Shown: positions 7,402 to 14,428 of the stretch, piece by piece
Layout: every line of letters starts with the position of its first letter
Position numbering within the stretch: position 1 is the stretch's first letter
Source: an uncultured Alistipes sp.
GTDB taxonomy: Bacteria > Bacteroidota > Bacteroidia > Bacteroidales > Rikenellaceae
Assembly: GCA_949840605.1 (NCBI GenBank)
Contig: CATKXN010000039.1
Coordinates: 1 to 21,183, forward strand
DNA: 21,183 bases
Direction: 5' to 3'
Position numbers and translations under genes: made by a program
The notes under the pieces: generated by a model
What the model saw: the letters and a program-made list of their open reading frames with translations, nothing else
What the model was told of the DNA's origin: nothing
The model's database searches: none

Positions 7402-7596
7402 AAGAAAGCGTGGGACAGTACTTTTATCTGCTTATCGAGGTCTTAGACTACCTTTGTCCACAAATATGAGTAAAGCCCACGTTGCCGTGAGCGTTTACGC
7501 TTTACTCTGTGGACTTGTGAAAGTGTCTAAGTTTCGATAAGCCGAGAAAAGCTAACGCTTTTTATCATTCGTATGCCGGCGGCCCTCGCAGACCGC
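7402..7596 (-). ncRNA. Candidate structured small RNA, long interrupted hairpin (6S / Bacteroidales-1-like)
   Basis: A nested set of stems folds this region into one rod. The pairs are 7405-7411/7555-7561, 7421-7425/7547-7551, 7430-7438/7534-7542, 7442-7448/7525-7531, 7456-7462/7508-7514, 7468-7476/7499-7507 and 7478-7481/7486-7489. Together they make about 48 base pairs separated by internal loops. Read on the minus strand the tip is cacg-GCAA-cgtg, a GNRA tetraloop; on the plus strand it is not one. A TATCTTTG promoter box on the minus strand (7610-7603) would start a transcript near 7596, and the outer stem is followed by a U-rich tail (CUUUCUUUAUUA). The size, rod shape and asymmetric loop (7449-7455 against 7515-7524) resemble 6S RNA. 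From memory, the Bacteroidales-1 motif is the matching Rfam family, but I cannot verify that. A MITE-like inverted repeat is the main alternative. Confidence 0.6.
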
Positions 7597-7602
7597 ACGT
7601 CG

Positions 7603-7610
7603 CAAAGATA
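7603..7610 (-). promoter_or_regulatory. Promoter -7 box for the candidate small RNA
   Basis: TATCTTTG on the minus strand, a perfect TAnnTTTG. No convincing TTTG lies 19-20 bases further upstream. It sits in the gap after the nucleoside kinase gene and points into the structured region and, beyond it, the membrane-protein pair. Confidence 0.5.
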
Positions 7611-7696
7611 GGAAAATCAATCAGAATTCGTGCAGCGTTCCGTATAAAAAATCGGACCCTGGCGAACAATCGTGCCGGAGCCCGTTCCGTGCGGGG

Positions 7697-9367
7697 TCAA
7701 TATTGAAAACTGCTGCCGCCGATGAACTCGCGAAGGATCGACGTGGGCGGGATTTCGTCGGGCGGGATGGGGATGAAGTTGTCGAGGAACTTGAGCATCC
7801 GCCGCGCCTCGTCGTACTCCGGAACCGTGTCGGGGACTTCGCGCAGGATCTTTTCGGCGAAGGGCCGCAGCACCGAAATCTCGTAGAAGAGCGACGAGTT
7901 GAGCATCACGTCGGCGTTCTCCTGGTAGGGGAAGATGTGTTTCTCCTCGCCGCGGCGCACCGAGGCCCAGCGCGAGAGCGTCGAGAGGGCGTCGGCGCCC
8001 CGCTGGCGGTAGTCGCGCGTCAGGCGGCGCAGCAGGCGGTTGTCCGTGGTGGCGATGCGCGAAAGGTTGTCCATCGCCACCGACGTGAAGCACGAGATGT
8101 AGATGCGGAATTTCTGCGCGTCGGGGATCGAGGGCGTCAGGCGCGGGTTCAGGCCGTGGATGCCCTCGATGATGAGGATCGAACGCTCGTCGAGCGTCAG
8201 CGGGTTGTCGTGCCGCATGCGGCGGCCCGTGATGAAGTCGTAGCGCGGGATGTCGACGCTCTCGCCCCGGATCAGCCGCCGCAGGTGGTCGTTGAACAGT
8301 TCGAGGTCGATGGCTTCGAGCGCCTCGTAGTCGTAGTCGCCGTTGGCGTCGCGCGGGGTTTTCTCGCGGTCGACGAAGTAGTCGTCGAGCGAGATCATCA
8401 CCGGGCGCAGTCCCAGCACGCCGAGCTGGATGCCCAGCCGCTTGGCCGAGGTGGTCTTGCCGCTCGACGAGGGGCCCGAGATGAGCACCATGCGGATGCC
8501 GCGGCTGACGACGGCGTCGTAAATGGTGTCGGCGACCCAGGCGAACTTGCGTTCGTGGAACGCTTCGGCGAGTTTGATCATGCCTCCGGCGTCGCCCGCG
8601 AGCGTGCGGGCGTTGACCGCGCCGATCGTCGGCACGCCCATCAGCGTGACCCACGACTGGTACTCCTGGAAGATGCCGAACATCTTCTCCTGCTGGACGT
8701 TCTTGTGGAGCGTGTCGGGAGCCGTGCGCAGGGGCAGGGCGAGGTAGAAGCCGTTGTAGTAGGGCTGGATGTCGAAGAGCGTTACGTAACCCGTCGAGGG
8801 GGCCAGCGAGCCGTAGAAGTAGCCCACCGTGTCGCCGAGCGTGTAGAGCTGGCTGTAGAGCCGCGGGCGGGTGTCCAGCAGGGCCACCTTGTCGGTGAAA
8901 CCCTCCTCGGCATAGCGCGCTCGGACCTCGGTCGTGAGCATCCGCCGGCGGGTGATGGGCAGGTTGCGCACGGCCAGTTCGCGCATGCGGCTCTGCAGTC
9001 GGGCAGCGTCGTCGGCCGTGAACTCGTCGATGCCGTCGACCTCGCAGTAGAAACCGCTGTGCCCCAGCGAATGGCGGATGTGGAGCGTCTGACCGGGGTA
9101 GAGGTCCCGGACCGCCTTTTGCAGCAGGAACCACGCCGTGCGCTGGTAGACCCGGATGCCGGCGAACGAGGTGATGTCGACGAAACGGATCGTGACGGGG
9201 GCATATATCGTGTAGTTGAGCTCCTTGAGGCGGTTGTTGACGAAGGCCGCCAGGAACGGATAGCGTCCGGGCGTCAGGCGTTCGGCAACCTCCAGCAGCG
9301 GGGTGCCCATCGGCACGTCGAGCTCGGCGCCGAGGTTTTCGCAGATGACTTGGATGATGTCGGTCAT
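7697..9367 (-). CDS. Nucleoside (uridine-kinase-like) kinase with N-terminal TGS/ThrRS-like region
   Basis: The start is the ATG at 9365-9367 (MTDIIQVICENLG), preceded by a promoter, and gives 556 residues. The frame is open further upstream but crosses the promoter. Residues 1-60 look like a TGS-type ubiquitin-like domain, and about 65-240 resemble the threonyl-tRNA synthetase editing-like domain (HSLGHSGF). A uridine-kinase-like P-loop domain follows, with GPSSSGKT (298-305), SLDDYF (326-331) and the IIEGIHGLNP strand. Bacteroidota proteins of this architecture are annotated as nucleoside kinases, which would phosphorylate uridine or cytidine with a nucleoside triphosphate. The role of the N-terminal part is unclear. 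It diverges from a 5'-nucleotidase gene, a plausible pairing of opposite reactions. Family sure, exact substrate inferred. Confidence 0.9.
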   Translation of the reverse strand: MTDIIQVICENLGAELDVPMGTPLLEVAERLTPGRYPFLAAFVNNRLKELNYTIYAPVTIRFVDITSFAGIRVYQRTAWFLLQKAVRDLYPGQTLHIRHSLGHSGFYCEVDGIDEFTADDAARLQSRMRELAVRNLPITRRRMLTTEVRARYAEEGFTDKVALLDTRPRLYSQLYTLGDTVGYFYGSLAPSTGYVTLFDIQPYYNGFYLALPLRTAPDTLHKNVQQEKMFGIFQEYQSWVTLMGVPTIGAVNARTLAGDAGGMIKLAEAFHERKFAWVADTIYDAVVSRGIRMVLISGPSSSGKTTSAKRLGIQLGVLGLRPVMISLDDYFVDREKTPRDANGDYDYEALEAIDLELFNDHLRRLIRGESVDIPRYDFITGRRMRHDNPLTLDERSILIIEGIHGLNPRLTPSIPDAQKFRIYISCFTSVAMDNLSRIATTDNRLLRRLTRDYRQRGADALSTLSRWASVRRGEEKHIFPYQENADVMLNSSLFYEISVLRPFAEKILREVPDTVPEYDEARRMLKFLDNFIPIPPDEIPPTSILREFIGGSSFQY

Positions 9368-9392
9368 ATGAATTTTCCAGAAGATTGATTCG

Positions 9393-9424
9393 TAAAGATA
9401 GGAATAATTTGTACTTTTGGCAAA
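9393..9424 (-). promoter_or_regulatory. Promoter of the nucleoside kinase gene
   Basis: Minus strand TTTG (9424-9421), 20 bases, TATCTTTA (9400-9393), one base off TAnnTTTG. The leader to the ATG at 9367 is about 20 bases. It overlaps the plus-strand box at 9412-9419. Confidence 0.6.
9412..9419 (+). promoter_or_regulatory. Promoter -7 box of the 5'-nucleotidase gene
   Basis: TACTTTTG on the plus strand, 40 bases before the ATG at 9459. No good TTTG is seen at the usual distance; the closest is ATTG at 9384-9387. It lies inside the divergent nucleoside kinase promoter. Confidence 0.5.
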
Positions 9425-9458
9425 TAATAGTCCAATATGGAATATAGTGTCGACTAAT

Positions 9459-10880
9459 ATGAAAAAATTGTTTCGAACGCTCCTGATCGTCGCTGCGGCG
9501 GTCGCTGCGGCCTGCGCTCCCCGCGAGCGGACCCTCGTGCTGCTCTCGACGAACGACATGCACGCCAAGATTCAGCGTTTCCCGCGTCTGGCGGCGGCCG
9601 TCGAGGCCTGCCGCGATACGGCGCAGCTGGTGGTGCTGGTCGATGCCGGGGATCGCTGGACCGGCAATGCCTACGTGGACATGGCCGCCACGCCGGGGAT
9701 GCCGATGATCGCCCTGATGAACCGCCTGGGCTATGACGTGGCGACGCTCGGCAACCACGAGTTCGACCACGGGCAGGCGTTCCTGGGACGCATGATCGAC
9801 AGCATGGATTTCGAGGTCGTCTGCGCCAACGTGGTGAGCGACACCTGCACTTTCCCGCAGCTGCCGCCCTACGTCGTGATCGTGAAGGACGGCATCCGCA
9901 TCGGGTTCGTCGGCGTGGTGACCAACTACGAGGGCCCCGGGCATCCCGCGGGCAACGCCGCGAGTTTCCGGGGGCTGGAATTCCCCGACCCCCAGCGGAT
10001 GGCGATGAAGTATGCCGCCGAACTGCGTCCCAAGGTGGACGTGCTGGTGCTCGTGTCGCACATGGGCGACGACCGCGACCGGGAGCTGCTCGGGCAGGAG
10101 ACGCTGTTCGACGTGGTCGTCAGCGGGCACACCCACGTGGAAGTCGATTCGCCGGTGAACGGCACGATGCTGACGCAGACCGGCAAGTATCTCAAGAATA
10201 TCGGCGTCACGGTAATCAGGCTCCGGGGCCGGAAGATCGAGAGCGTCGAATCGCGTCTGGTGCCGCTGGAGGGTTACGTCCCCGACTCCGTCTATCAGGC
10301 CGAGGTGGAGCGTTACTACGCCGATCCCGTGCTGAACGAGCCCGTGGGCGCATTCGCCGCGACGGCCGACAAGTGGGGCCTCGCCAACTGGATGGCCGCA
10401 TCGGTGGCCGACGAGACCGACGCCGACGTCGGGTTTTACCATATCGGCGGCGTGCGTCTCGACTCGATTCCGGCCGGCGACGTCGGCGCGGCGAAAATCT
10501 ATGATCTGGAGCCGTTCGGCACGGAGATCGCCCTGATGCGGATGACGCCGGCCGACATGCGCCGGATGATCGTTTCGAAGTACAACGACGAGGAGAACCG
10601 CAAAGAGGCCCACCGCATCGACCTGATCTCGACGACCCCTTACGTCATCGTGACCGATGCGCAGGACAACGCCCTGGACGTGCGGTTCCCGGAACTTCGC
10701 GAAGGCAGGGTGTACGAAGTCGCCGTCAGCGACTACGTTTTCAAGAATTACAAGGACCTCAACTACACCGACGGGAAGCTCTCCGGCGTGACGGTCGCCG
10801 GGGTGCTGCTCGACGAGCTCGGGGACGACAGTCCCCTGACCTCCGACAACAAACCCCGGCAGGAGGTCCGCCGGAAATAA
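9459..10880 (+). CDS. 5'-nucleotidase / metallophosphatase lipoprotein (UshA-like)
   Basis: The product is 473 residues starting MKKLFRTLL. The signal peptide ends in a lipobox-like AAAC with Cys19, so it is probably an envelope lipoprotein. The calcineurin-like metal site is complete: D33 and H35 in NDMHAK, D62/D65 in DAGDRW, GNHE (98-101), H201 in VSHMGDD and GHTH (223-226). The C-terminal 5'-nucleotidase domain (about 285-473) carries GGVR (330-333), part of the nucleotide-base pocket region. Such enzymes hydrolyse nucleoside 5'-phosphates outside the cytoplasm to salvage nucleosides. The two domains, often separate genes in Bacteroidota, are fused here. Divergent from a nucleoside kinase gene. 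Family sure; substrate specificity not visible. Confidence 0.93.
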   Translation: MKKLFRTLLIVAAAVAAACAPRERTLVLLSTNDMHAKIQRFPRLAAAVEACRDTAQLVVLVDAGDRWTGNAYVDMAATPGMPMIALMNRLGYDVATLGNHEFDHGQAFLGRMIDSMDFEVVCANVVSDTCTFPQLPPYVVIVKDGIRIGFVGVVTNYEGPGHPAGNAASFRGLEFPDPQRMAMKYAAELRPKVDVLVLVSHMGDDRDRELLGQETLFDVVVSGHTHVEVDSPVNGTMLTQTGKYLKNIGVTVIRLRGRKIESVESRLVPLEGYVPDSVYQAEVERYYADPVLNEPVGAFAATADKWGLANWMAASVADETDADVGFYHIGGVRLDSIPAGDVGAAKIYDLEPFGTEIALMRMTPADMRRMIVSKYNDEENRKEAHRIDLISTTPYVIVTDAQDNALDVRFPELREGRVYEVAVSDYVFKNYKDLNYTDGKLSGVTVAGVLLDELGDDSPLTSDNKPRQEVRRK

Positions 10881-10891
10881 ACGGCTGATTT

Positions 10892-10922
10892 TTTGCAGAT
10901 TCGCCGAAAAACACTACCTTTG
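10892..10922 (+). promoter_or_regulatory. Promoter of rpsA
   Basis: TTTG (10892-10895), 19 bases, TACCTTTG (10915-10922): a full consensus match. The expected leader of about 90 bases contains two small hairpins, tgcgcg/cgcgca (10934-10939, 10947-10952) and gattg/caatc (10993-10997, 11003-11007). The second is just before the start codon. Confidence 0.85.
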
Positions 10923-11017
10923 TAGCCCTCGTGTGCGCGTATGTATCGCGCAGGCGGGGGCTATAAATTTCAATATTAACCAATTAACGAGCGATTGTAT
11001 CGCAATCATTTCCACAA

Positions 11018-12844
11018 ATGGAAGAAGTAAAGAACGTAGTCGCAAACGAGGAGTTCGACTGGAACGCGTTTGAGAACGACCTGGGCGTGTACGACCAGGA
11101 CAAAACCCAGATCACCGAGGCGTATGACAAGACGCTGTCGAACGTCAACGTCGGCGAAGTGGTCGAAGGTACCGTAACCGCCGTCACCAAGCGCGAAGTA
11201 CTGGTGAACATCGGCTACAAGAGCGAGGGTGTCATCACCATTTCGGAGTTCCGCTACAACCCCGATCTGAAAGTAGGCGACAAGATCGAAGTCTACGTCG
11301 AATCGGCCGAGGACAAGAACGGTCAGCTGGCCCTTTCGCACAAGAAAGCCCGTCAGCTCAAGAGCTGGGACCGTGTCAACGAGGCGCTGGAGAAGGACGA
11401 GATCATCAAGGGTTACATCAAGTGCCGCACGAAGGGCGGTATGATCGTCGACGTGTTCGGCATCGAGGCGTTCCTCCCCGGCTCGCAGATCGACGTGAAG
11501 CCCATTCGTGACTACGATGTATATGTTGACAAGACCATGGAGTTCAAGGTCGTGAAGATCAACCAGGAGTTCCGCAACGTGGTCGTTTCGCACAAGGCGC
11601 TCATCGAGGCCGAGCTCGAAGCTCAGAAGCAGGTCATCATGTCCAAGTTGGAGAAGGGCCAGATCCTCGAGGGTACCGTCAAGAACATCACCTCCTACGG
11701 CGTATTCGTCGACCTGGGCGGCGTGGACGGTCTGATCCACATCACCGACCTCTCGTGGGGCCGTGTGAACCACCCCGAGGAGATCGTGGCGCTCGATCAG
11801 AAGATCAACGTCGTGATCCTCGACTTCGACGAGGCCAAGAAGCGCATCGCCCTGGGTCTGAAGCAGCTCACCCCGCATCCGTGGGAGGCGCTCGATCAGA
11901 ACCTCAAGGTCGGCGACAAGGTCAACGGCCGCGTGGTCGTCATGGCCGATTACGGTGCGTTCGTGGAGATCGCTCCCGGCGTGGAGGGACTGATCCACGT
12001 GTCGGAGATGTCGTGGAGCCAGCACCTGCGTTCGGCTCAGGAGTTCATGAAGGTCGGCGACGAGGTCGAGGCCGTCATCCTGACCCTCGACCGCGACGAG
12101 CGCAAGATGTCGCTCGGCATCAAGCAGCTCACGCCCGATCCCTGGGAGAATATCGAAACCAAGTATCCCGTAGGTACGAAGACCACCGCCAAGGTGCGTA
12201 ACTTCACGAATTTCGGCGTATTCGTCGAGATCGAGGAGGGCATCGACGGCCTGATCCACATTTCGGACCTCAGTTGGACCAAGAAGGTGAAGCATCCCGG
12301 CGAGTTCACGTCGGTAGGCGCCGATATCGAGGTCGTGGTACTGGAGATCGACAAGGAGAACCGCCGTCTGTCGCTGGGTCACAAGCAGCTCGAGGAGAAC
12401 CCCTGGAACGAGTTCGAGAACCAGTATTCGGTGGACAGCATCCACGAGGGTACGATCACCGAGATGACCGACAAGGGCGCAGTCGTAGCTCTGGGCGAGA
12501 ACATCGAGGGCTTCTGCCCCGTCCGCCAGCTGGTGAAAGAGGACGGCACGACCCCGAAGGCGGGCGACAAGCTCGACTTCAAGGTGCTCGAATTCTCGAA
12601 GGCAACCAAGCGCATCACCCTCTCGCACCTGCGCACCTACGACGAAGCCCGTAAGGAGGCGTTCGCTGCCGAGAAGGCCGAGAAGCGCGCCGCAGCCGAC
12701 GCTACGAAGTCGACCGTGAAGAAGATCAACGCTTCGGTCGAGAAGACGACGCTCGGTGACATCGCCGGTCTGGCTGCTCTGAAGAGCGCCATGGAGGCTG
12801 CCGAGGCGAAGTCGAAGAAAGCCGCTGCCAAGGACGAGGAGTAA
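11018..12844 (+). CDS. rpsA: 30S ribosomal protein S1
   Basis: The product is 608 residues with six S1 OB-fold repeats at about 45-111, 129-195, 213-285, 300-372, 387-459 and 473-540. Repeats 3 to 5 carry the strongest motif (YGVFVDLGG.DGLIHITDLSW). S1 binds mRNA on the 30S subunit and unfolds it for initiation. This matters in Bacteroidota, which largely do without Shine-Dalgarno pairing. An acidic N-terminus precedes the repeats, and a Lys/Ala-rich tail of about 65 residues follows. Codon use is strongly biased, as expected of a highly expressed gene. Its own promoter and terminator make it monocistronic. Confidence 0.97.
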   Translation: MEEVKNVVANEEFDWNAFENDLGVYDQDKTQITEAYDKTLSNVNVGEVVEGTVTAVTKREVLVNIGYKSEGVITISEFRYNPDLKVGDKIEVYVESAEDKNGQLALSHKKARQLKSWDRVNEALEKDEIIKGYIKCRTKGGMIVDVFGIEAFLPGSQIDVKPIRDYDVYVDKTMEFKVVKINQEFRNVVVSHKALIEAELEAQKQVIMSKLEKGQILEGTVKNITSYGVFVDLGGVDGLIHITDLSWGRVNHPEEIVALDQKINVVILDFDEAKKRIALGLKQLTPHPWEALDQNLKVGDKVNGRVVVMADYGAFVEIAPGVEGLIHVSEMSWSQHLRSAQEFMKVGDEVEAVILTLDRDERKMSLGIKQLTPDPWENIETKYPVGTKTTAKVRNFTNFGVFVEIEEGIDGLIHISDLSWTKKVKHPGEFTSVGADIEVVVLEIDKENRRLSLGHKQLEENPWNEFENQYSVDSIHEGTITEMTDKGAVVALGENIEGFCPVRQLVKEDGTTPKAGDKLDFKVLEFSKATKRITLSHLRTYDEARKEAFAAEKAEKRAAADATKSTVKKINASVEKTTLGDIAGLAALKSAMEAAEAKSKKAAAKDEE

Positions 12845-12897
12845 TCCCCGTTTCCGGGAGCGGGGAGAGCGCAACTTTCCGCATCCCGATAACCGGA

Positions 12898-12930
12898 CAC
12901 CCGCACGAATTTCGTGCGGGTGTTTTTTTT
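12898..12930 (+). terminator. Intrinsic terminator of rpsA
   Basis: Stem cacccgcacg (12898-12907), loop aattt, cgtgcgggtg (12913-12922), then eight T (12923-12930). It lies 53 bases after the rpsA stop codon. Confidence 0.95.
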
Positions 12931-12959
12931 GGCCGTCGGGCAATAAGTCGGTATATTTG
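12928..12959 (+). promoter_or_regulatory. Promoter of the repeat-protein gene, overlapping the rpsA terminator
   Basis: TTTG (12928-12931), 20 bases, TATATTTG (12952-12959). The -33 element uses the last T bases of the rpsA terminator. It leaves about 20 bases of leader before the ATG at 12989. Confidence 0.7.
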
Positions 12960-12988
12960 GGGGTTCCTATAAATAAAGATTAAATCGT

Positions 12989-13714
12989 ATGAAGAGGTTC
13001 GTTTTGATTTTGTGGGTCGCCCTCGCCGCCTTGCCGGGCGGTTCGTGGGGGTACGTTCGTGCGTCCGACGCCGGCGTGGTGCAGCGGGGGCCCGAACGGC
13101 ATCGCCGCGGGTATGTGAAGGACGACTGGTCGGTCTGGTATCAGGGCCGCAAGGTCGAAGGGGCCGCGGCCTCGTCGTTCACCGACCTCGGAGGGGGTTA
13201 CGGCAAGGACAACTGGAAAGTGTTCCATGCCGGCCGCGAGGTGAAAGGGGCTGCCGCGTCGTCGTTCGCATACCTCGGAGGCGGTTATGCGAAAGACAAC
13301 TGGACGGTCTTCTACGGCGGCCGGAAGGTGGAGGGGGCGGCGGCCTCGTCGTTCGAGAATCTCGGCAGGGGATACGGCCGGGACAGCTGGCACACCTATC
13401 TGCGCGGAGTACGGCAGGGAGACGCCTCGCAGACGGAGGACCTCGGCGGCGGGTACAGCAAAGATTCCTGGTCGGTCTGGTACCGGGGCCGCAAGATCGA
13501 AGGGCTGTCGGCTTCGTCGTTCGCCAGCCTGGGCGGCGGCTACGGCAAGGACGCCTGGAAGGTGGTTTACGAGGGACGCCCGGTGAAGGACGCCGCCGCG
13601 TCGTCGTTCGAGAGCCTCGGCCGGGGGTATGCGAAGGATGCGTGGAAGGTCTATTACCGGGGCGAAGTGATTCCGGGGGCGTCGCCGGGGTCGTTCAAGG
13701 TGCCGCGGCGGTAG
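12989..13714 (+). CDS. Secreted DKNYY-type repeat protein (seven tandem repeats)
   Basis: The product is 241 residues. The N-terminus (MKRFVLILWVALAALPGGSWG) is a likely signal peptide, without a lipobox. From residue 41 to the end there are seven tandem repeats of 29 residues (the fourth has 27). The core is GYxKDxWxVxYxGRxVxGA followed by SSFxxLG. This is the pattern of the DKNYY family: short beta repeats in which Asp, Trp and Tyr recur. In Bacteroidota such proteins are envelope-associated and of unknown function; a beta-solenoid or beta-propeller-like surface is a guess. There are no catalytic residues and no membrane anchor. It has its own promoter. The gene is real and the repeat assignment is good, but the function is unknown. 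Confidence 0.85.
   Translation: MKRFVLILWVALAALPGGSWGYVRASDAGVVQRGPERHRRGYVKDDWSVWYQGRKVEGAAASSFTDLGGGYGKDNWKVFHAGREVKGAAASSFAYLGGGYAKDNWTVFYGGRKVEGAAASSFENLGRGYGRDSWHTYLRGVRQGDASQTEDLGGGYSKDSWSVWYRGRKIEGLSASSFASLGGGYGKDAWKVVYEGRPVKDAAASSFESLGRGYAKDAWKVYYRGEVIPGASPGSFKVPRR
13109..13711 (+). repeat. Coding tandem repeat, unit 87 bp, seven copies
   Basis: Seven in-frame copies of an 87-bp unit (fourth copy 81 bp) encode GYxKDxW...ASSFxxLGxG. The copies differ at many third positions and are not recent perfect duplications. Confidence 0.85.
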
Positions 13715-13738
13715 GCGAGGGGCCTGCCCGAACGGCGG

Positions 13739-13772
13739 CGCCCCGTTGCAAACGGGGGAAAGCAACGGGGCG
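13739..13772. terminator. Hairpin between convergent repeat-protein and DUF892 genes
   Basis: Perfect 11-bp stem cgccccgttgc (13739-13749) with gcaacggggcg (13762-13772) and a 12-base loop. No T run follows on either strand. Its position between convergent stop codons suggests a shared, perhaps Rho-assisted, terminator. Confidence 0.45.
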
Positions 13773-13794
13773 GACCGCAGGTCGGAGTGCCTGC

Positions 13795-14316
13795 TTAGCG
13801 TGCTTCGACCGTTTCGCGCACTCCCTCTTCGGTGAGGCAGGTGAGCAGCGAGTCGGTGTCCTTCTCCTCGCGGAGCGTGGCGCCGAGTTCGCGGGCGATC
13901 TTCTCCTCGCCCATCAGCTGGGCGTAATAGCGCAGCGTGCCGTAGGAGGCGATCTCGTAATGTTCGGCCTTCTGGGCCGCGAGGATCAGTCCCGCATCGC
14001 GCGTATAGGTGTCCTTTTTCGTGTCGGAGATGACGCTTTCTGCCTCGGCGATAAGCCCTTCCATCGCGTCGCATTTCTTGGCCTGCGGCGTTTTGCCCAG
14101 CAGTTCGAAGACGGTTTTGAGCCGTTCGATCTGCCCCTCGGACTCGACGATGTGATTCCTGAAGGCTTCGGCGAGCTTGGGACTCGTGGCGGCTTTCTGC
14201 ATCTTCTTCAGGGCGGCGGAGAGGTGTTTCTCGGCCCAGTAGATGTCTTTGATCTGGTCGATGAAGAATTCCCGGAACTGGGCGGATTCGGTTGTTTTCG
14301 GTTTTTGCGTGTTCAT
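13795..14316 (-). CDS. DUF892 (YciE/YciF-like) ferritin-like protein
   Basis: The product is 173 residues from the ATG at 14314-14316 (MNTQKPKTTESAQF); earlier in-frame starts add no family sequence. It is helical, with ferritin-like carboxylate/His motifs: AEKHLSAAL (about 29-37), ESEGQIERL (about 59-67), KAEHYEIASYGTL and the final EEKIARELGATLREEKDTD. DUF892 proteins form a four-helix bundle with a likely di-metal site and in enterobacteria are stress-induced, but the activity is not settled. No signal peptide, so cytoplasmic. It diverges from the EamA transporter gene, and I see no clear housekeeping promoter box in front of it, consistent with a different sigma factor (inference). Confidence 0.88.
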   Translation of the reverse strand: MNTQKPKTTESAQFREFFIDQIKDIYWAEKHLSAALKKMQKAATSPKLAEAFRNHIVESEGQIERLKTVFELLGKTPQAKKCDAMEGLIAEAESVISDTKKDTYTRDAGLILAAQKAEHYEIASYGTLRYYAQLMGEEKIARELGATLREEKDTDSLLTCLTEEGVRETVEAR

Positions 14317-14369
14317 GTCGGTTGAAAAATTTGGTTGTTCTTTCTGCACGGAAAATCCAATTTTCATGC

Positions 14370-14405
14370 CAGTGTCCGGACATGTTCCCGGGCACTGTTT
14401 TTGTT
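14370..14405 (+). terminator. Terminator-like hairpin in the leader of the EamA transporter gene
   Basis: Stem cagtgtccgg (14370-14379) with ccgggcactg (14388-14397), ten pairs including one G-U, and an 8-base loop. It is followed on the plus strand by tttttgttt. It lies between two divergent start codons, 23 bases before the transporter ATG, where no plus-strand gene ends. It could be an attenuator or an mRNA 5' structure. Confidence 0.5.
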
Positions 14406-14428
14406 TCTTCAGGTGAAAATTCGGACGG

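Noticed and set aside
7617..10613. A 998-codon minus-strand frame spanning the 5'-nucleotidase and nucleoside kinase region
   Set aside because: It is out of frame with both real genes and has low-complexity Arg/His/Pro composition; both real genes have complete motifs in other frames.
11006..12943. A 645-codon frame opposite rpsA
   Set aside because: It mirrors the six S1 repeats on the opposite strand and has no protein-like features of its own.
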